Of a DNA stretch of 64,000 bases, positions 26,835 through 34,870 are shown piece after piece (positions within the stretch are counted from its first letter, which is position 1; every line of letters starts with the position of its first letter). This DNA is from Streptomyces aureus. Lineage in GTDB: Bacteria > Actinomycetota > Actinomycetes > Streptomycetales > Streptomycetaceae. A program made the position numbers and the translations under genes. The stretch spans positions 310,001-374,000 of the forward strand of contig NZ_JNZD01000013.1 of assembly GCF_000725495.1 (NCBI RefSeq). Reading direction: 5' to 3'. The notes beneath the pieces were generated by a model, which saw only the letters and a list, made by a program, of their open reading frames with translations, ran no database searches and was not told the origin of the DNA.

Positions 26835-29669
26835 GTGCGAGGGGACTTCAGGGAACCTGCCCGATCGCGCCCCGACCTGGTCATCGGCCGGGAGGAACTC
26901 TTCGCGGGGGCACGCGAGCAGCTCTCCGGCGGCGGCAGTGTCCTCGTGCACGGGCCGGCGGGAATAGGAAAGTCGACCGTCCTGCGGGCGCTGGCCGCCG
27001 AATGCGCCGAATCGTCGCGGACCGTCTTGCGCTGCTCGGCCACCGAGTCCGAATCGCATCTTCCCTTCCTCGCGCTGGCGGACCTCCTCGGTCTGGTGAT
27101 CGACGGGATAGCCGACCGGCTGCCCGCGCCGCAGCGCACCGCGCTGGAGTCCGCCCTCACCGGCCGCGGCGAGTCGACCCTCCAGCGCGACGGACTGGCC
27201 CTGCGGCTCGCGGTGCTCTCGGCGTTCCGTGCCCTGGCCGCCCGGGGCCCGGTCCTGATCGTCGCGGACGACCTGCAGTGGCTTGACCCGGCCAGCGCCG
27301 AACTCCTCGGCTTCGCCGCCCGCAGGCTCGGCGGCACCCCGGTCCGCATGCTGTGCGCGGTCCGTACGGAGACCGAGCCGGGCGCCCAGGACCACGACCG
27401 CTTCCTGCGCGCGTCCGTGCCGGAGACCCTGGCCCTGCGGCTGGCCCCGCTGGCCCGCGCCCAGGTGGCCGACCTCCTCGCCCAGCGCGGCTACACCGGT
27501 CTGCCCCGCTCCACCGTGCGCGACATCCACCGCACCAGCGGCGGCAACCCGCTCTTCGCGCTGGAGCTGGGCCGCGCGCTCGCCGAGTCGCCGACCCGGC
27601 CCAGCCCCGGCGAGCCGCTCCCCGTGCCCACCTCGCTGCGCGCCCTCGTCCTCAGCCGCCTGGACATGCTGTCCGCCGAGGCCCGCCGCACCCTGCTGGT
27701 GGCCAGCGCGGGAGCCCGCCCGACGCTGGCCCTGCTGCACGCGGCGGGCCGGGAGAACGCCGAGGCCGAGACCGCCTCGGCCGCCGCGCTCGGGCTCCTC
27801 GCCACCGAACGCGACACCCCCGGCATCCGGTTCGCCCACCCCCTGGTCTCGGCCGCCCTGTACGCGGAGGCCGACGCCCAGGAGCGGCGCGCCGCGCACG
27901 CCGCCCTGTCCCGCGCGGCCTCCGACCCCATCGAGCGGGCCCGCCACCTCGCGCTGGCCACCACCGGCACCGACCCCGCGGTCGCCGCCCGGCTCGGCGA
28001 GGCCGCGGCCGTCGCCCGCGACCGCGGCGCCCCCTCCGTCGCCGTCGGGCTCGGACTGCTCGCGGCCCGGCACACCCCGCCCGACGCCGTGCCCGGCCCG
28101 GACGAACGGCGGCTCCAGGCCGCGGAGGACGCGCTGACCGCGGGCGAGACGGACCTCGCCCGGGACATCGCTCGCCAGGTGCTGTCACGAGCCACCACCG
28201 CCGCCGAACGGGTCCGGGCCTGGATGGTCGTCGTCGACTCCGCCGGACAGGCCATGGCCGAGATCGACGCCGTCTTCCCACAGGCGCTGGCCGACGCGGG
28301 CGACGACCCGGGCCTGGTCGCCCTCGTGCGCTACCAGCTCGGCTGGCGGGCCCTGCTGATGGACGGCGAGATGACCAAGGCCCGCGAGGAGGCCGCCCGG
28401 TCCGCGCGGCTCGCGGCCCGCGCCGGGGACCGGCGCACCGAACTCCTCGCGCTCGGCTTCCAGGCGCAGATGGAGACCCTGATGGGGCACCCGGACGCGC
28501 CCGCGACGATCCAGCGGGCGATGCGCGAGCCGCAGGACCCCCGGGTGGCCTGCGACCACAACGGCGCGGGCGCCGCCCGCTTCCGCTGGCTCATCATGAG
28601 TGACCGGCTCGCCGAGGCCCGTACCGCCATCACCGCGCTGCTGCGGGAGGTGCAGCGGCGGGGCATGGTCGAGAGCGAACTGCACTTCCTGCGCGGCCTC
28701 GCCGAGACCGAACTGCGCTCCGGCCACTGCGGCCGCGCGCTCGACCTGGCCCGGGAGAGTCTGCGGCTGGCCCGCGACACCGGCATCGGGGAAGCGGCCA
28801 CCGCCATGTTCACCTCGCTGGCCGAGGCCGCCGGCGGTGACGTGGACCGGGCGCTCGCGCTGGCCCACGAGGCCGTGGACCGCGCCGAGGAGGACGGCGA
28901 CATGGTCTACCTCTCGCGCGCGCTTGGCGCCCTCGGGCACGCCCAGCTCGTCGCCGGGGACGCGCCGTCCGCGGTCCGCTCGCTGCGCCGGGTCCGGGAG
29001 CTGGAGGAGGCGCTCGGCGTCATCGACCCCGCCCGGGGCCGCTGGCACGGGGACCTCGCCGAGGCGCTGGTCAGGATCGGCGAGACCGCGGAGGCGCAGG
29101 ACGTCATCGACGTGACCCGGCGGCGCGCGCTCAGGCTGGAGCGCGAGAGCGTCCTCGCCGTGCTCGACCGCGCCGAGGCGCTGGTACGGGCCGCGCGCGG
29201 GGAACAGGGACCCGCGGAGCGCCAGTTGGCCTCCGCGCAGGACCGCCTCGGCAAACTGGGCTACGGCCTGGAGGAGGCCCGCGCCGCGTACGCCCTCGCC
29301 GGGCTGCGCACCCTGCCGGGGACTCCCCGGGCCGGCGGAACCCCCGTACCGGGACCCACCTCCTACGACGAGGCGGCCCGGCTGTTCCGCCGGTGCCGTG
29401 CGCTGCCCTGGCTCCGGCAGGTCGAGTCGGCGTCCGCGCTCCCGCCTGCCCCGCCGCCGCTGGCCCCGGCCGCGCTCGACTCGCTCGCGGCGACGGAGCG
29501 TCAGGTCGCCGCCCTGGTCATGGAGGGCGCCACCAACCGCGAGATCGCAGGGCGCCTGTTCATCAGCGTCAAGACCGTGGAGGCCACCCTCACCCGGGTC
29601 TACCGGAAGCTGGGGATACGGTCCCGGGTCGACATCGTCCGGCTGGCGGCGGAACGCAGGCCGGACTGA
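26835..29669 (+). CDS. LAL-type LuxR regulator with AAA ATPase domain
   Basis: 944-residue large ATP-binding LuxR regulator. Walker A is GPAGIGKST near residue 40 and Walker B is LIVADDLQWLD near residue 141, followed by a long TPR-like helical region (about 380-830) and the C-terminal HTH (TERQVAALVMEGATNREIAGRL, then VEATLTRVYRKLGIRSR). I set the start at GTG 26835, eight bases after GGGGAG; GTG 26829 and a TTG at 26799 are in frame but badly spaced. The upstream region is AT-rich with a -10-like TAATAT. The target is unknown: no biosynthetic cluster of the kind these usually control touches it. It is followed by degenerate repeats and the trypsin gene. Confidence 0.88.
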   Translation: MRGDFREPARSRPDLVIGREELFAGAREQLSGGGSVLVHGPAGIGKSTVLRALAAECAESSRTVLRCSATESESHLPFLALADLLGLVIDGIADRLPAPQRTALESALTGRGESTLQRDGLALRLAVLSAFRALAARGPVLIVADDLQWLDPASAELLGFAARRLGGTPVRMLCAVRTETEPGAQDHDRFLRASVPETLALRLAPLARAQVADLLAQRGYTGLPRSTVRDIHRTSGGNPLFALELGRALAESPTRPSPGEPLPVPTSLRALVLSRLDMLSAEARRTLLVASAGARPTLALLHAAGRENAEAETASAAALGLLATERDTPGIRFAHPLVSAALYAEADAQERRAAHAALSRAASDPIERARHLALATTGTDPAVAARLGEAAAVARDRGAPSVAVGLGLLAARHTPPDAVPGPDERRLQAAEDALTAGETDLARDIARQVLSRATTAAERVRAWMVVVDSAGQAMAEIDAVFPQALADAGDDPGLVALVRYQLGWRALLMDGEMTKAREEAARSARLAARAGDRRTELLALGFQAQMETLMGHPDAPATIQRAMREPQDPRVACDHNGAGAARFRWLIMSDRLAEARTAITALLREVQRRGMVESELHFLRGLAETELRSGHCGRALDLARESLRLARDTGIGEAATAMFTSLAEAAGGDVDRALALAHEAVDRAEEDGDMVYLSRALGALGHAQLVAGDAPSAVRSLRRVRELEEALGVIDPARGRWHGDLAEALVRIGETAEAQDVIDVTRRRALRLERESVLAVLDRAEALVRAARGEQGPAERQLASAQDRLGKLGYGLEEARAAYALAGLRTLPGTPRAGGTPVPGPTSYDEAARLFRRCRALPWLRQVESASALPPAPPPLAPAALDSLAATERQVAALVMEGATNREIAGRLFISVKTVEATLTRVYRKLGIRSRVDIVRLAAERRPD

Positions 29670-29716
29670 GGCTGCTGCCTGGGAGTGCCGGGGGTGAGGG
29701 CGTGCGGCAAGCGTGC

Positions 29717-29833
29717 GGGCCGAAACGGTGACGCGGGATGCGCGGGAGACGGCCGGACCGGTGAGACTGCGGGCCGGATCGGTGACGCTCGGGTCCGTGG
29801 CGGTAGAGCTCCGGGCCGGAGCGGTATGGCTGC
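29717..29833. repeat. Degenerate tandem repeats, about 23 bp each
   Basis: About five units based on GGGCCGG-A/T-CGGTGACGCT with many substitutions, head to tail and just after the LAL regulator stop. The reverse strand would read as repeated Ser-Gly-Pro/Tyr-Arg peptides, but no start or ribosome binding site supports a gene. Confidence 0.45.
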
Positions 29834-29955
29834 TGGGTGACTCCTTCGGGTGAACGTGCGCCGGACGGGCGCGGCCCCCGGGCCGGGACCAACCGGACGG
29901 CGCCCGCGTCAAACACGGCCCGTGCCGTGCGAGGGTTTTCCCTCCCCCGCCCCCA

Positions 29956-29998
29956 CTAGGGGGTTCCCCCATTGGGAGAGAGCGGTCACACCCCCTAG
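29956..29998. promoter_or_regulatory. Inverted repeat pair upstream of the trypsin gene
   Basis: CTAGGGGG and CCCCCTAG are perfect inverse copies 27 bp apart, enclosing GGGGGTTCCCCC. The centre-to-centre spacing is 35 bp. Their position 110-150 nt before the secreted protease suggests a promoter or operator, with no family assigned. Confidence 0.4.
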
Positions 29999-30106
29999 CG
30001 TGTGGGCGTGCCGCTCGCTCGGGCCTGCGACTCCCCATCCAGAGGTGTCGCGACTCCCCCCACACACACCCGCGCGTCCCCCCACCGGCAACTTTCAAGG
30101 AGACCG

Positions 30107-30898
30107 ATGTTCGGGCTCAACCGCGTCACGAAGAGCGCCGCCGTCTGTGCGGCGACCGCCGCAGCCGCCGCGACCACGCTGCTCGGCGCCCCGTCCGCCG
30201 CAGCCGTTCCCCAGCCCATCGTCGGCGGCACGACGACCACGACGACCGCGTACCCGTTCATGATGCAGATCACCGACGCCCGGCAGAACCAGTTCTGCGG
30301 CGGCACCCTGGTCGCCGCCGACAAGGTGGTGACCGCCGCCCACTGCATGTCGGGCGAGACCACCAGCAGCATCCGCGTGGTGGGCGGAAGGACCTACCTC
30401 AACGGCACGGACGGCACCGTCAGCACGGTCGGCAAGATCTGGATCAACCCCGACTACACGGACGCCACCGACGGCGACGACGTGGCCGTGCTGACCCTGT
30501 CCACCCCGATGCCGTACAACCCGGCGCCCTACGTCACCGGCTCGGACACCGGCGTGTACGCGGCCGGCACCACGGCCCGCATCGTCGGCTGGGGCACCAC
30601 CTCGGAGAACGGCACCTCCTCCAACCAGCTGCGGACCGCGACCGTCCCGATCGTGTCCGACTCCAGCTGTGCGAGCTCGTACGGCTCCCACTACGTGGCC
30701 TCCGACATGGTCTGCGCCGGGTACGACGCCGGGGGCGTGGACACCTGCCAGGGCGACAGCGGCGGCCCGCTGCTCATCGGCGGTGTGCTGGCCGGCATCA
30801 CCTCCTGGGGCGAGGGCTGTGCCGAGGCCGGCTACCCGGGTGTCTACACCCGCCTGTCGACGTTCTCCAGCCTGGTGACCGAGCAGGTCAACTCCTAG
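30107..30898 (+). CDS. Secreted trypsin-like serine protease
   Basis: 263-residue S1-family protease. A signal peptide (MFGLNRVTKSAAVCAATAAA, ending about residue 33) and a four-residue propeptide precede the mature N-terminus IVGG at 38. The triad is H79 (TAAHC), D125 (DDVAVL) and S218 (CQGDSGGP). D212, six before the serine, is the trypsin specificity Asp, so cleavage after Lys/Arg is expected. Cysteine pairs match bacterial trypsins such as Streptomyces griseus trypsin. ATG 30107 has AAGGAG upstream. A 17-bp hairpin terminator follows. It probably acts in the medium or aerial-growth phase; regulation is not visible beyond the inverted repeats upstream. Confidence 0.93.
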   Translation: MFGLNRVTKSAAVCAATAAAAATTLLGAPSAAAVPQPIVGGTTTTTTAYPFMMQITDARQNQFCGGTLVAADKVVTAAHCMSGETTSSIRVVGGRTYLNGTDGTVSTVGKIWINPDYTDATDGDDVAVLTLSTPMPYNPAPYVTGSDTGVYAAGTTARIVGWGTTSENGTSSNQLRTATVPIVSDSSCASSYGSHYVASDMVCAGYDAGGVDTCQGDSGGPLLIGGVLAGITSWGEGCAEAGYPGVYTRLSTFSSLVTEQVNS

Positions 30899-30937
30899 GG
30901 AACGAAAAGCTCCTGAGTACCCCTCAGGTAAGAGCCG

Positions 30938-30980
30938 AGGGGCGTTGCGGGCCTCCACGAGCGGCCCGCAACGCCCCTCA
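30938..30980. terminator. 17-bp hairpin terminator between convergent genes
   Basis: GAGGGGCGTTGCGGGCC (30938-30954) pairs perfectly with 30964-30980 across a 9-nt loop. It ends the trypsin transcript and probably also that of the minus-strand glycosylase gene. Confidence 0.85.
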
Positions 30981-31052
30981 TCCAATGGATGGGCCCTGCG
31001 TACCTGCCGGCGGACGACATCTTCCCCGCGTGCTCCGCCGTCCGCCGGCATC

Positions 31053-32159
31053 TCAGGGCTGCGCGACCGTGCCGAACCGGACGTCGGGGGCCTCGCCGGG
31101 GTGCATGACCGTGAGCATCCGCTCCCCCTCCGCGGTGACCTCGTCCCGCTGAGCCCTGGTGAGCCGGGCGAAGGGTTCGACGGTCAGCGCGCCCTCCTCC
31201 AGCTTCCACAGCCCCGCGACGAATCCGTCGACGAGCAGGGTGCGGTAGGCCTGATTGCCCCGCCAGGTACGCCCTTTGAGGTCCGCGGGCACGACCCGGG
31301 AGCGGTCGGCGTGGGAGAGCAGCAGATTGTCGAACTCGGGCAGGAAGCGCGGCGGGGCGGGGGTGTCCGCGTCGGGCCGGGGCGCGTCGGGAAGATCGAA
31401 CAGCTCGGTCCCGTTCTCGTCGCGGAACACGGTCAGCCGGGGCCGGAGCCGTTCGAAGACCTCGCGGAGCCGGGTCAGCCCGGCCCAGGTCTGCATGTCC
31501 TTGACCGAGGCGGGGCCGAAGGCTGCGAGATAGCGCAGCACGGTCGCGTCGGGCGCGGGGGCGGGTTCGGCGGGCCGGCCCAGCCAGTGCTCGGCGGTGG
31601 TGAGGGCGACCTGGCCGCTGCGGCCCCACAGTCCGCGCGGGGTGACCTGGACGAGCGGCAGGGTGCAGCGGGCGGCGACCGAGAGGGCGAACGGGTCGGC
31701 GTCCGGCCACTCGGTGAGCAGGGCCTCGCGGAGCTGCTTCATCGTGCGCGGCTCCTCCTCCACCAGCTCCCGGCTGATCGCGGCGAGCCGGTCCAGGTCG
31801 ACGCCGGTCAAGCCCTTGCGGAACTGGCCCAGTTCCCGGTCTCGGGCGGCCTGCACCAGGGGGCGCAGGGTGAGGGCGTCCTCGGCGGTGTGGGTGTGGA
31901 TGGTGGAGCGCAGGGTGACGATCCGGACGACGTCGCGCGCCTCCATCGCCGTCGAGAGCAGCTCGGGCCGGAAGCCGTCGAGGCGGGCGGCGAGGGCGTA
32001 GTACGGCGGCTTCACGTTCTGCGCCTGGAGGCCGAGCAGATGCTCGACGGCGGCCGTCGCGGACAACGGGGAGCGGCGCAGCAGGAGCTGACGGCCGAGG
32101 GTCGCGCGGTTGAGGGCGCGGGTGCCGAGCACGGGGGCCGTCGCGGTCGTCTTCGTCAT
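31053..32159 (-). CDS. AlkZ-like DNA glycosylase (HTH_42 winged-helix family)
   Basis: 368-residue protein of the winged-helix HTH_42 family. Near the N-terminus it has HLLGLQAQNVKPP with Q45-A-Q47, the Q-x-Q motif of AlkZ-type glycosylases that unhook interstrand crosslinks, rather than the Q-x-D of the YcaQ type. Further family text follows: LRSTIHTHTAEDA, a central RGLWGRSGQVALTT segment, and the late strands LPEFDNLLLSHADRSR and LVDGFVAGLWKLE. ATG 32159 (MTKTTATAP) is the credible start; a longer frame to 32387 has a low-complexity Arg-rich N-terminus. It stands alone between the trypsin hairpin and corA. Such proteins often guard against self-made DNA alkylators, but none is encoded here. 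Confidence 0.75.
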   Translation of the reverse strand: MTKTTATAPVLGTRALNRATLGRQLLLRRSPLSATAAVEHLLGLQAQNVKPPYYALAARLDGFRPELLSTAMEARDVVRIVTLRSTIHTHTAEDALTLRPLVQAARDRELGQFRKGLTGVDLDRLAAISRELVEEEPRTMKQLREALLTEWPDADPFALSVAARCTLPLVQVTPRGLWGRSGQVALTTAEHWLGRPAEPAPAPDATVLRYLAAFGPASVKDMQTWAGLTRLREVFERLRPRLTVFRDENGTELFDLPDAPRPDADTPAPPRFLPEFDNLLLSHADRSRVVPADLKGRTWRGNQAYRTLLVDGFVAGLWKLEEGALTVEPFARLTRAQRDEVTAEGERMLTVMHPGEAPDVRFGTVAQP

Positions 32160-32305
32160 ACCCGGCACGCTAGCCCCGCTCGCGGACAGATCCTGTCCGC
32201 AACTCTCACCCGATCCCCTCCGCGACCGCGGCCCCCGGACCGTTTGCCCCGTATATCCTGCTCGAAGATCGCGCAGACGTTCGTTCGACCCTGGAGGCAG
32301 CCGCG

Positions 32306-33463
32306 ATGGCCGAGCGACGCGCCCGCCCCGCTTCGGAGAACCGCAGGCCGCTGTGGCGGCGCGCGCTGACTCCGCCGTCCGCGCCACCCCCGCGGAAGAC
32401 GCCCCCGCCGGACGTGCCGCCCGCGGCCGAGCCCTCCGAGGTCGTCAGCGTCGTCCAGTCCGCGCTGTACCGCGACGGGCTGCGGGTGGCGGCGCCCGGG
32501 TCGCTGGCCGAGACCTTCCGGGCACTGCGCGAGCAGCCGGACGGCATGGCCTGGATCGGCCTCGCCCGTCCGACGGCGGCCGAACTCCACTCCCTGGCGG
32601 CCGAGTTCGATCTGCACCCGCTGGCCGTCGAGGACGCGATGGAGGCACATCAGCGGCCGAAGCTGGAGCGGTACGGCGACACGCTCTTCGTGGTCCTGAG
32701 CGCCGCCCGGTATCTGGACGCGGCCGAGGAGGTGGACTTCGGCGAGCTGCACGTGTTCGTGGGACCCGACTTCGTGATCACGGTCCGGCACGGCGCGGCG
32801 CCGGACCTCTCGGCGGTGCGCCGCCGCATGGAGGACAGCCCCGAACTGCTGCGGCTGGGACCTGAGGCCGTCCTGTACGCGATCCTGGACTCCGTCGTCG
32901 ACGGCTACGTCCCGGTGGTGGCCGGGGTCCAGAACGACATCGACGAGATCGAGACCGAGGTCTTCCGCGGCGACCCCGCGGTCTCCCGCCGCATCTACGA
33001 ACTCTCCCGCGAGATGGTCGAGTTCCAGCGCGCGACCCGTCCGCTGGTCGGCATGCTGCACAGCCTGATGGCCGGTTTCGCCAAGTACCGCACGGACGAG
33101 GAGCTCCAGCGCTACCTCCGCGACGTCGCCGACCACGTCACGCACACCAGCGAGCGGGTCGACGGTTTCCGGCAGGCCCTGACCGACATCCTCACCGTCA
33201 ACGCCACCCTGGTCACCCAGCAGCAGAACGCCGAGATGCGGGCGCTGGCGGAGGCGGGCTTCGAACAGAACGAGGAGATCAAGAAGATCTCGTCCTGGGC
33301 CGCCATCCTCTTCGCGCCGACCCTGGTCGGCACGATCTACGGCATGAACTTCAGCAACATGCCGGAGTTGCACTGGTCGTTCGGCTACCCGTTCGCGATC
33401 GTCCTGATGGCAGCGGTCTGCACGACCCTCTACTTCGTCTTCAAACGCAAGGACTGGCTCTGA
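32306..33463 (+). CDS. corA: CorA-type magnesium/cobalt transporter
   Basis: 385-residue divalent-cation channel. A variable Arg/Pro-rich N-terminus (1-45) precedes the cytoplasmic alpha/beta domain (HPLAVEDAMEAHQRPKLERYGDTLFVVL is the family signature near residue 105), the long helices and two C-terminal membrane segments. The first ends in the pore motif YGMNF (near residue 346), followed by the short acidic loop (SNMPELHW) and the last helix ending in the basic tail KRKDWL. ATG 32306 has GGAGG upstream. Transcribed alone, with a small hairpin after it. Confidence 0.93.
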   Translation: MAERRARPASENRRPLWRRALTPPSAPPPRKTPPPDVPPAAEPSEVVSVVQSALYRDGLRVAAPGSLAETFRALREQPDGMAWIGLARPTAAELHSLAAEFDLHPLAVEDAMEAHQRPKLERYGDTLFVVLSAARYLDAAEEVDFGELHVFVGPDFVITVRHGAAPDLSAVRRRMEDSPELLRLGPEAVLYAILDSVVDGYVPVVAGVQNDIDEIETEVFRGDPAVSRRIYELSREMVEFQRATRPLVGMLHSLMAGFAKYRTDEELQRYLRDVADHVTHTSERVDGFRQALTDILTVNATLVTQQQNAEMRALAEAGFEQNEEIKKISSWAAILFAPTLVGTIYGMNFSNMPELHWSFGYPFAIVLMAAVCTTLYFVFKRKDWL

Positions 33464-33477
33464 GACGGAGTCCCGGA

Positions 33478-33500
33478 CGCGGCCGCGGTGACCGGCCGCG
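33478..33500. terminator. Short hairpin after corA
   Basis: CGCGGCC (33478-33484) and GGCCGCG (33494-33500) around a 9-nt loop, 15 nt after the corA stop. It lacks a T-run and may be only partly effective. Confidence 0.45.
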
Positions 33501-33531
33501 CCGCAGCCGCGGAGCACGAGAGGACCGGACG

Positions 33532-33951
33532 ATGCCCGAGACCTTCGACCGCCGCAGCTCCCTCGAGGAGTTGGAAGGATTTCGCTGGCCGGCTCCTCCC
33601 GCGGACTCCACCCCCATGGTTCGGAACGTGCACGAGCTGCGGCGTCGTCCGGTCACGAGCCTGGAGCCGCACGAACTGGCCCGGCTGATCGGGCAGGACG
33701 TGGGACTGCGCTGGCTCCTGCCCCCGGCCGTGGAGATCCTGCGGGAGACCGCGCCGCGGCAGGCCGAGGGCGGCTGGTTCGACGACGACCTGCTGTACGC
33801 GGTCGTCACCAGAAAGCCGGCCGTCTGGGCCGCCGCCCCGGACCTCGCTCACGAACTCGGGGAAATCATCGCCTCCTTGAGCGGGCTCTCACGCTCCCTG
33901 CGCCGGGAGACCGACGCGTTCCTCTCCGCCCTGCCCGCGGACGATGTCTGA
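33532..33951 (+). CDS. CDI-type immunity-like protein (orphan)
   Basis: 139-residue protein. The segment HELRRRPVTSLEPHELARLIGQDVGLRWLLPPAVEILRE, then a GGWFDDDLLYAVV strand, resembles proteins annotated in actinomycetes as contact-dependent growth inhibition system immunity proteins (IGQ-x-GL-x-x-L-x-P followed by a DDLL box). No CDI toxin or two-partner secretion gene is next to it, so it would be an orphan. It could be protection against neighbours' toxins, or the family name may be misleading. ATG 33532 has AGGA upstream. The last codons run into a triple 8-bp repeat (GACTCCGA) at 33950-33973. Confidence 0.5.
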   Translation: MPETFDRRSSLEELEGFRWPAPPADSTPMVRNVHELRRRPVTSLEPHELARLIGQDVGLRWLLPPAVEILRETAPRQAEGGWFDDDLLYAVVTRKPAVWAAAPDLAHELGEIIASLSGLSRSLRRETDAFLSALPADDV

Positions 33952-34870
33952 CTCCGAGACTCCGAGACTCCGCGCGCCGGGCGCCCGGCCGGCTCCCGTG
34001 CACCGTCATGTGACGGGGCGCGGCGTCACCGGACTGTCCGATGGACCGGATCCGGCCGGGGCGTTCGGCCCCTGCGAGGGTGACGCGGGCCTTCGGGGCC
34101 GGCTTTCGTCATTTGGAGGCGATGAAAAGGTCATGAAGGAGAGAAGGACGAGGGGTGTCGGTGGCGACCGGAGGGGGCCGGACCGGGTCGGATGGTCCAG
34201 GTTTTGACAACACCCCACCAGGCACTGCCAGATGCACCCGCAACGGTTCCGCTTTCGTGCAACTTGGCTCTACAGACGGCGAGTTGAGACTCTCCGGTCG
34301 CTGGTGTGTATGAAGTCGGTCCGCGTTGGGGAGAGTTGCCGGAGCGTTCGATGGCGTCGGAGTGTCCGGAAGGGGGCGCGGATCGGTGGAAGCGGCCTCA
34401 AATCTTGAGCACAAATTCCACACATCCCCCTCTCCATAGCGGCCCTGATGGTCTAGATTGACCGTGCTTCAGCTGTTCGGACACGAGGCGACCGGTAATG
34501 ATCTATAGGTCCGGCGCCGCGGATGCCAGCATGGGCGTCCTCGGCACCAGACCTGGGGGGATCGACTCCAGGAGTCCGCGAGGGGGCTCGGGTGCGGGGA
34601 GCACCCGGGAATTCGACGGGTTCCCGGACATCTCGGGCTTCGGCGGGACGTTCACGTCCCTGCCGCCGGGGTGGGCCGTCCTCGCGGGTCCGGGCAGCGG
34701 GGTGTCATGCGGGAGGCCTTGCCTCCCGGGGGGACGAACGGCGCGGCGCGGGAGGCGGGGGCCTTCCGGGGGGAGGAACAGCGCGGCGCGGCGCGGGGGG
34801 CGGGGGTGCCTCCCGGGGCGAGAAACAGTGTTAGGCGAACACGTCGAACCACTGGAACCTGGGGGGTTCT
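33952..34870. other. Long leader region of the polysaccharide cluster
   Basis: About 920 nt with no gene I can support. In order: a triple 8-bp GACTCCGA repeat (33950-33973); a perfect palindrome GCCGGGCGCCCGGC (33976-33989); a UUCG-type hairpin GGGGC-GTTCG-GCCCC (34058-34072) that may terminate upstream transcription; a TTGACA (34204-34209) with a weak -10; a -10-like TAGATT (34454-34459) in an AT-richer stretch; and GC-rich hairpin repeats (34710-34830). The first polysaccharide gene starts at 34871, so the leader could be 300-600 nt long. An open frame from 34498 overlaps the next gene and looks non-coding. Confidence 0.5.
34710..34829. repeat. Three imperfect 40-bp GC-rich repeats with an internal hairpin
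   Basis: Each unit contains GGGAGG...CCTCCCGGGG or a variant, followed by GAACGGCGCGGCG or GAACAGCGCGGCG. The first unit forms a perfect 8-bp hairpin, CGGGAGGC-CTT-GCCTCCCG (34710-34728). The array ends about 45 nt before the first gene and would fold strongly in the leader RNA. Confidence 0.6.

Larger units (their letters stand above)
29670..30106. other. Intergenic region before the trypsin gene
   Basis: 437 nt with no gene. It contains degenerate tandem repeats (29717-29833), then a G/C-tract region with GGGGGTTCCCCC (29959-29970) nested between CTAGGGGG (29956-29963) and its inverse CCCCCTAG (29991-29998). The trypsin promoter should lie between about 29950 and 30060; no clear -35/-10 pair is seen. 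Confidence 0.5.
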
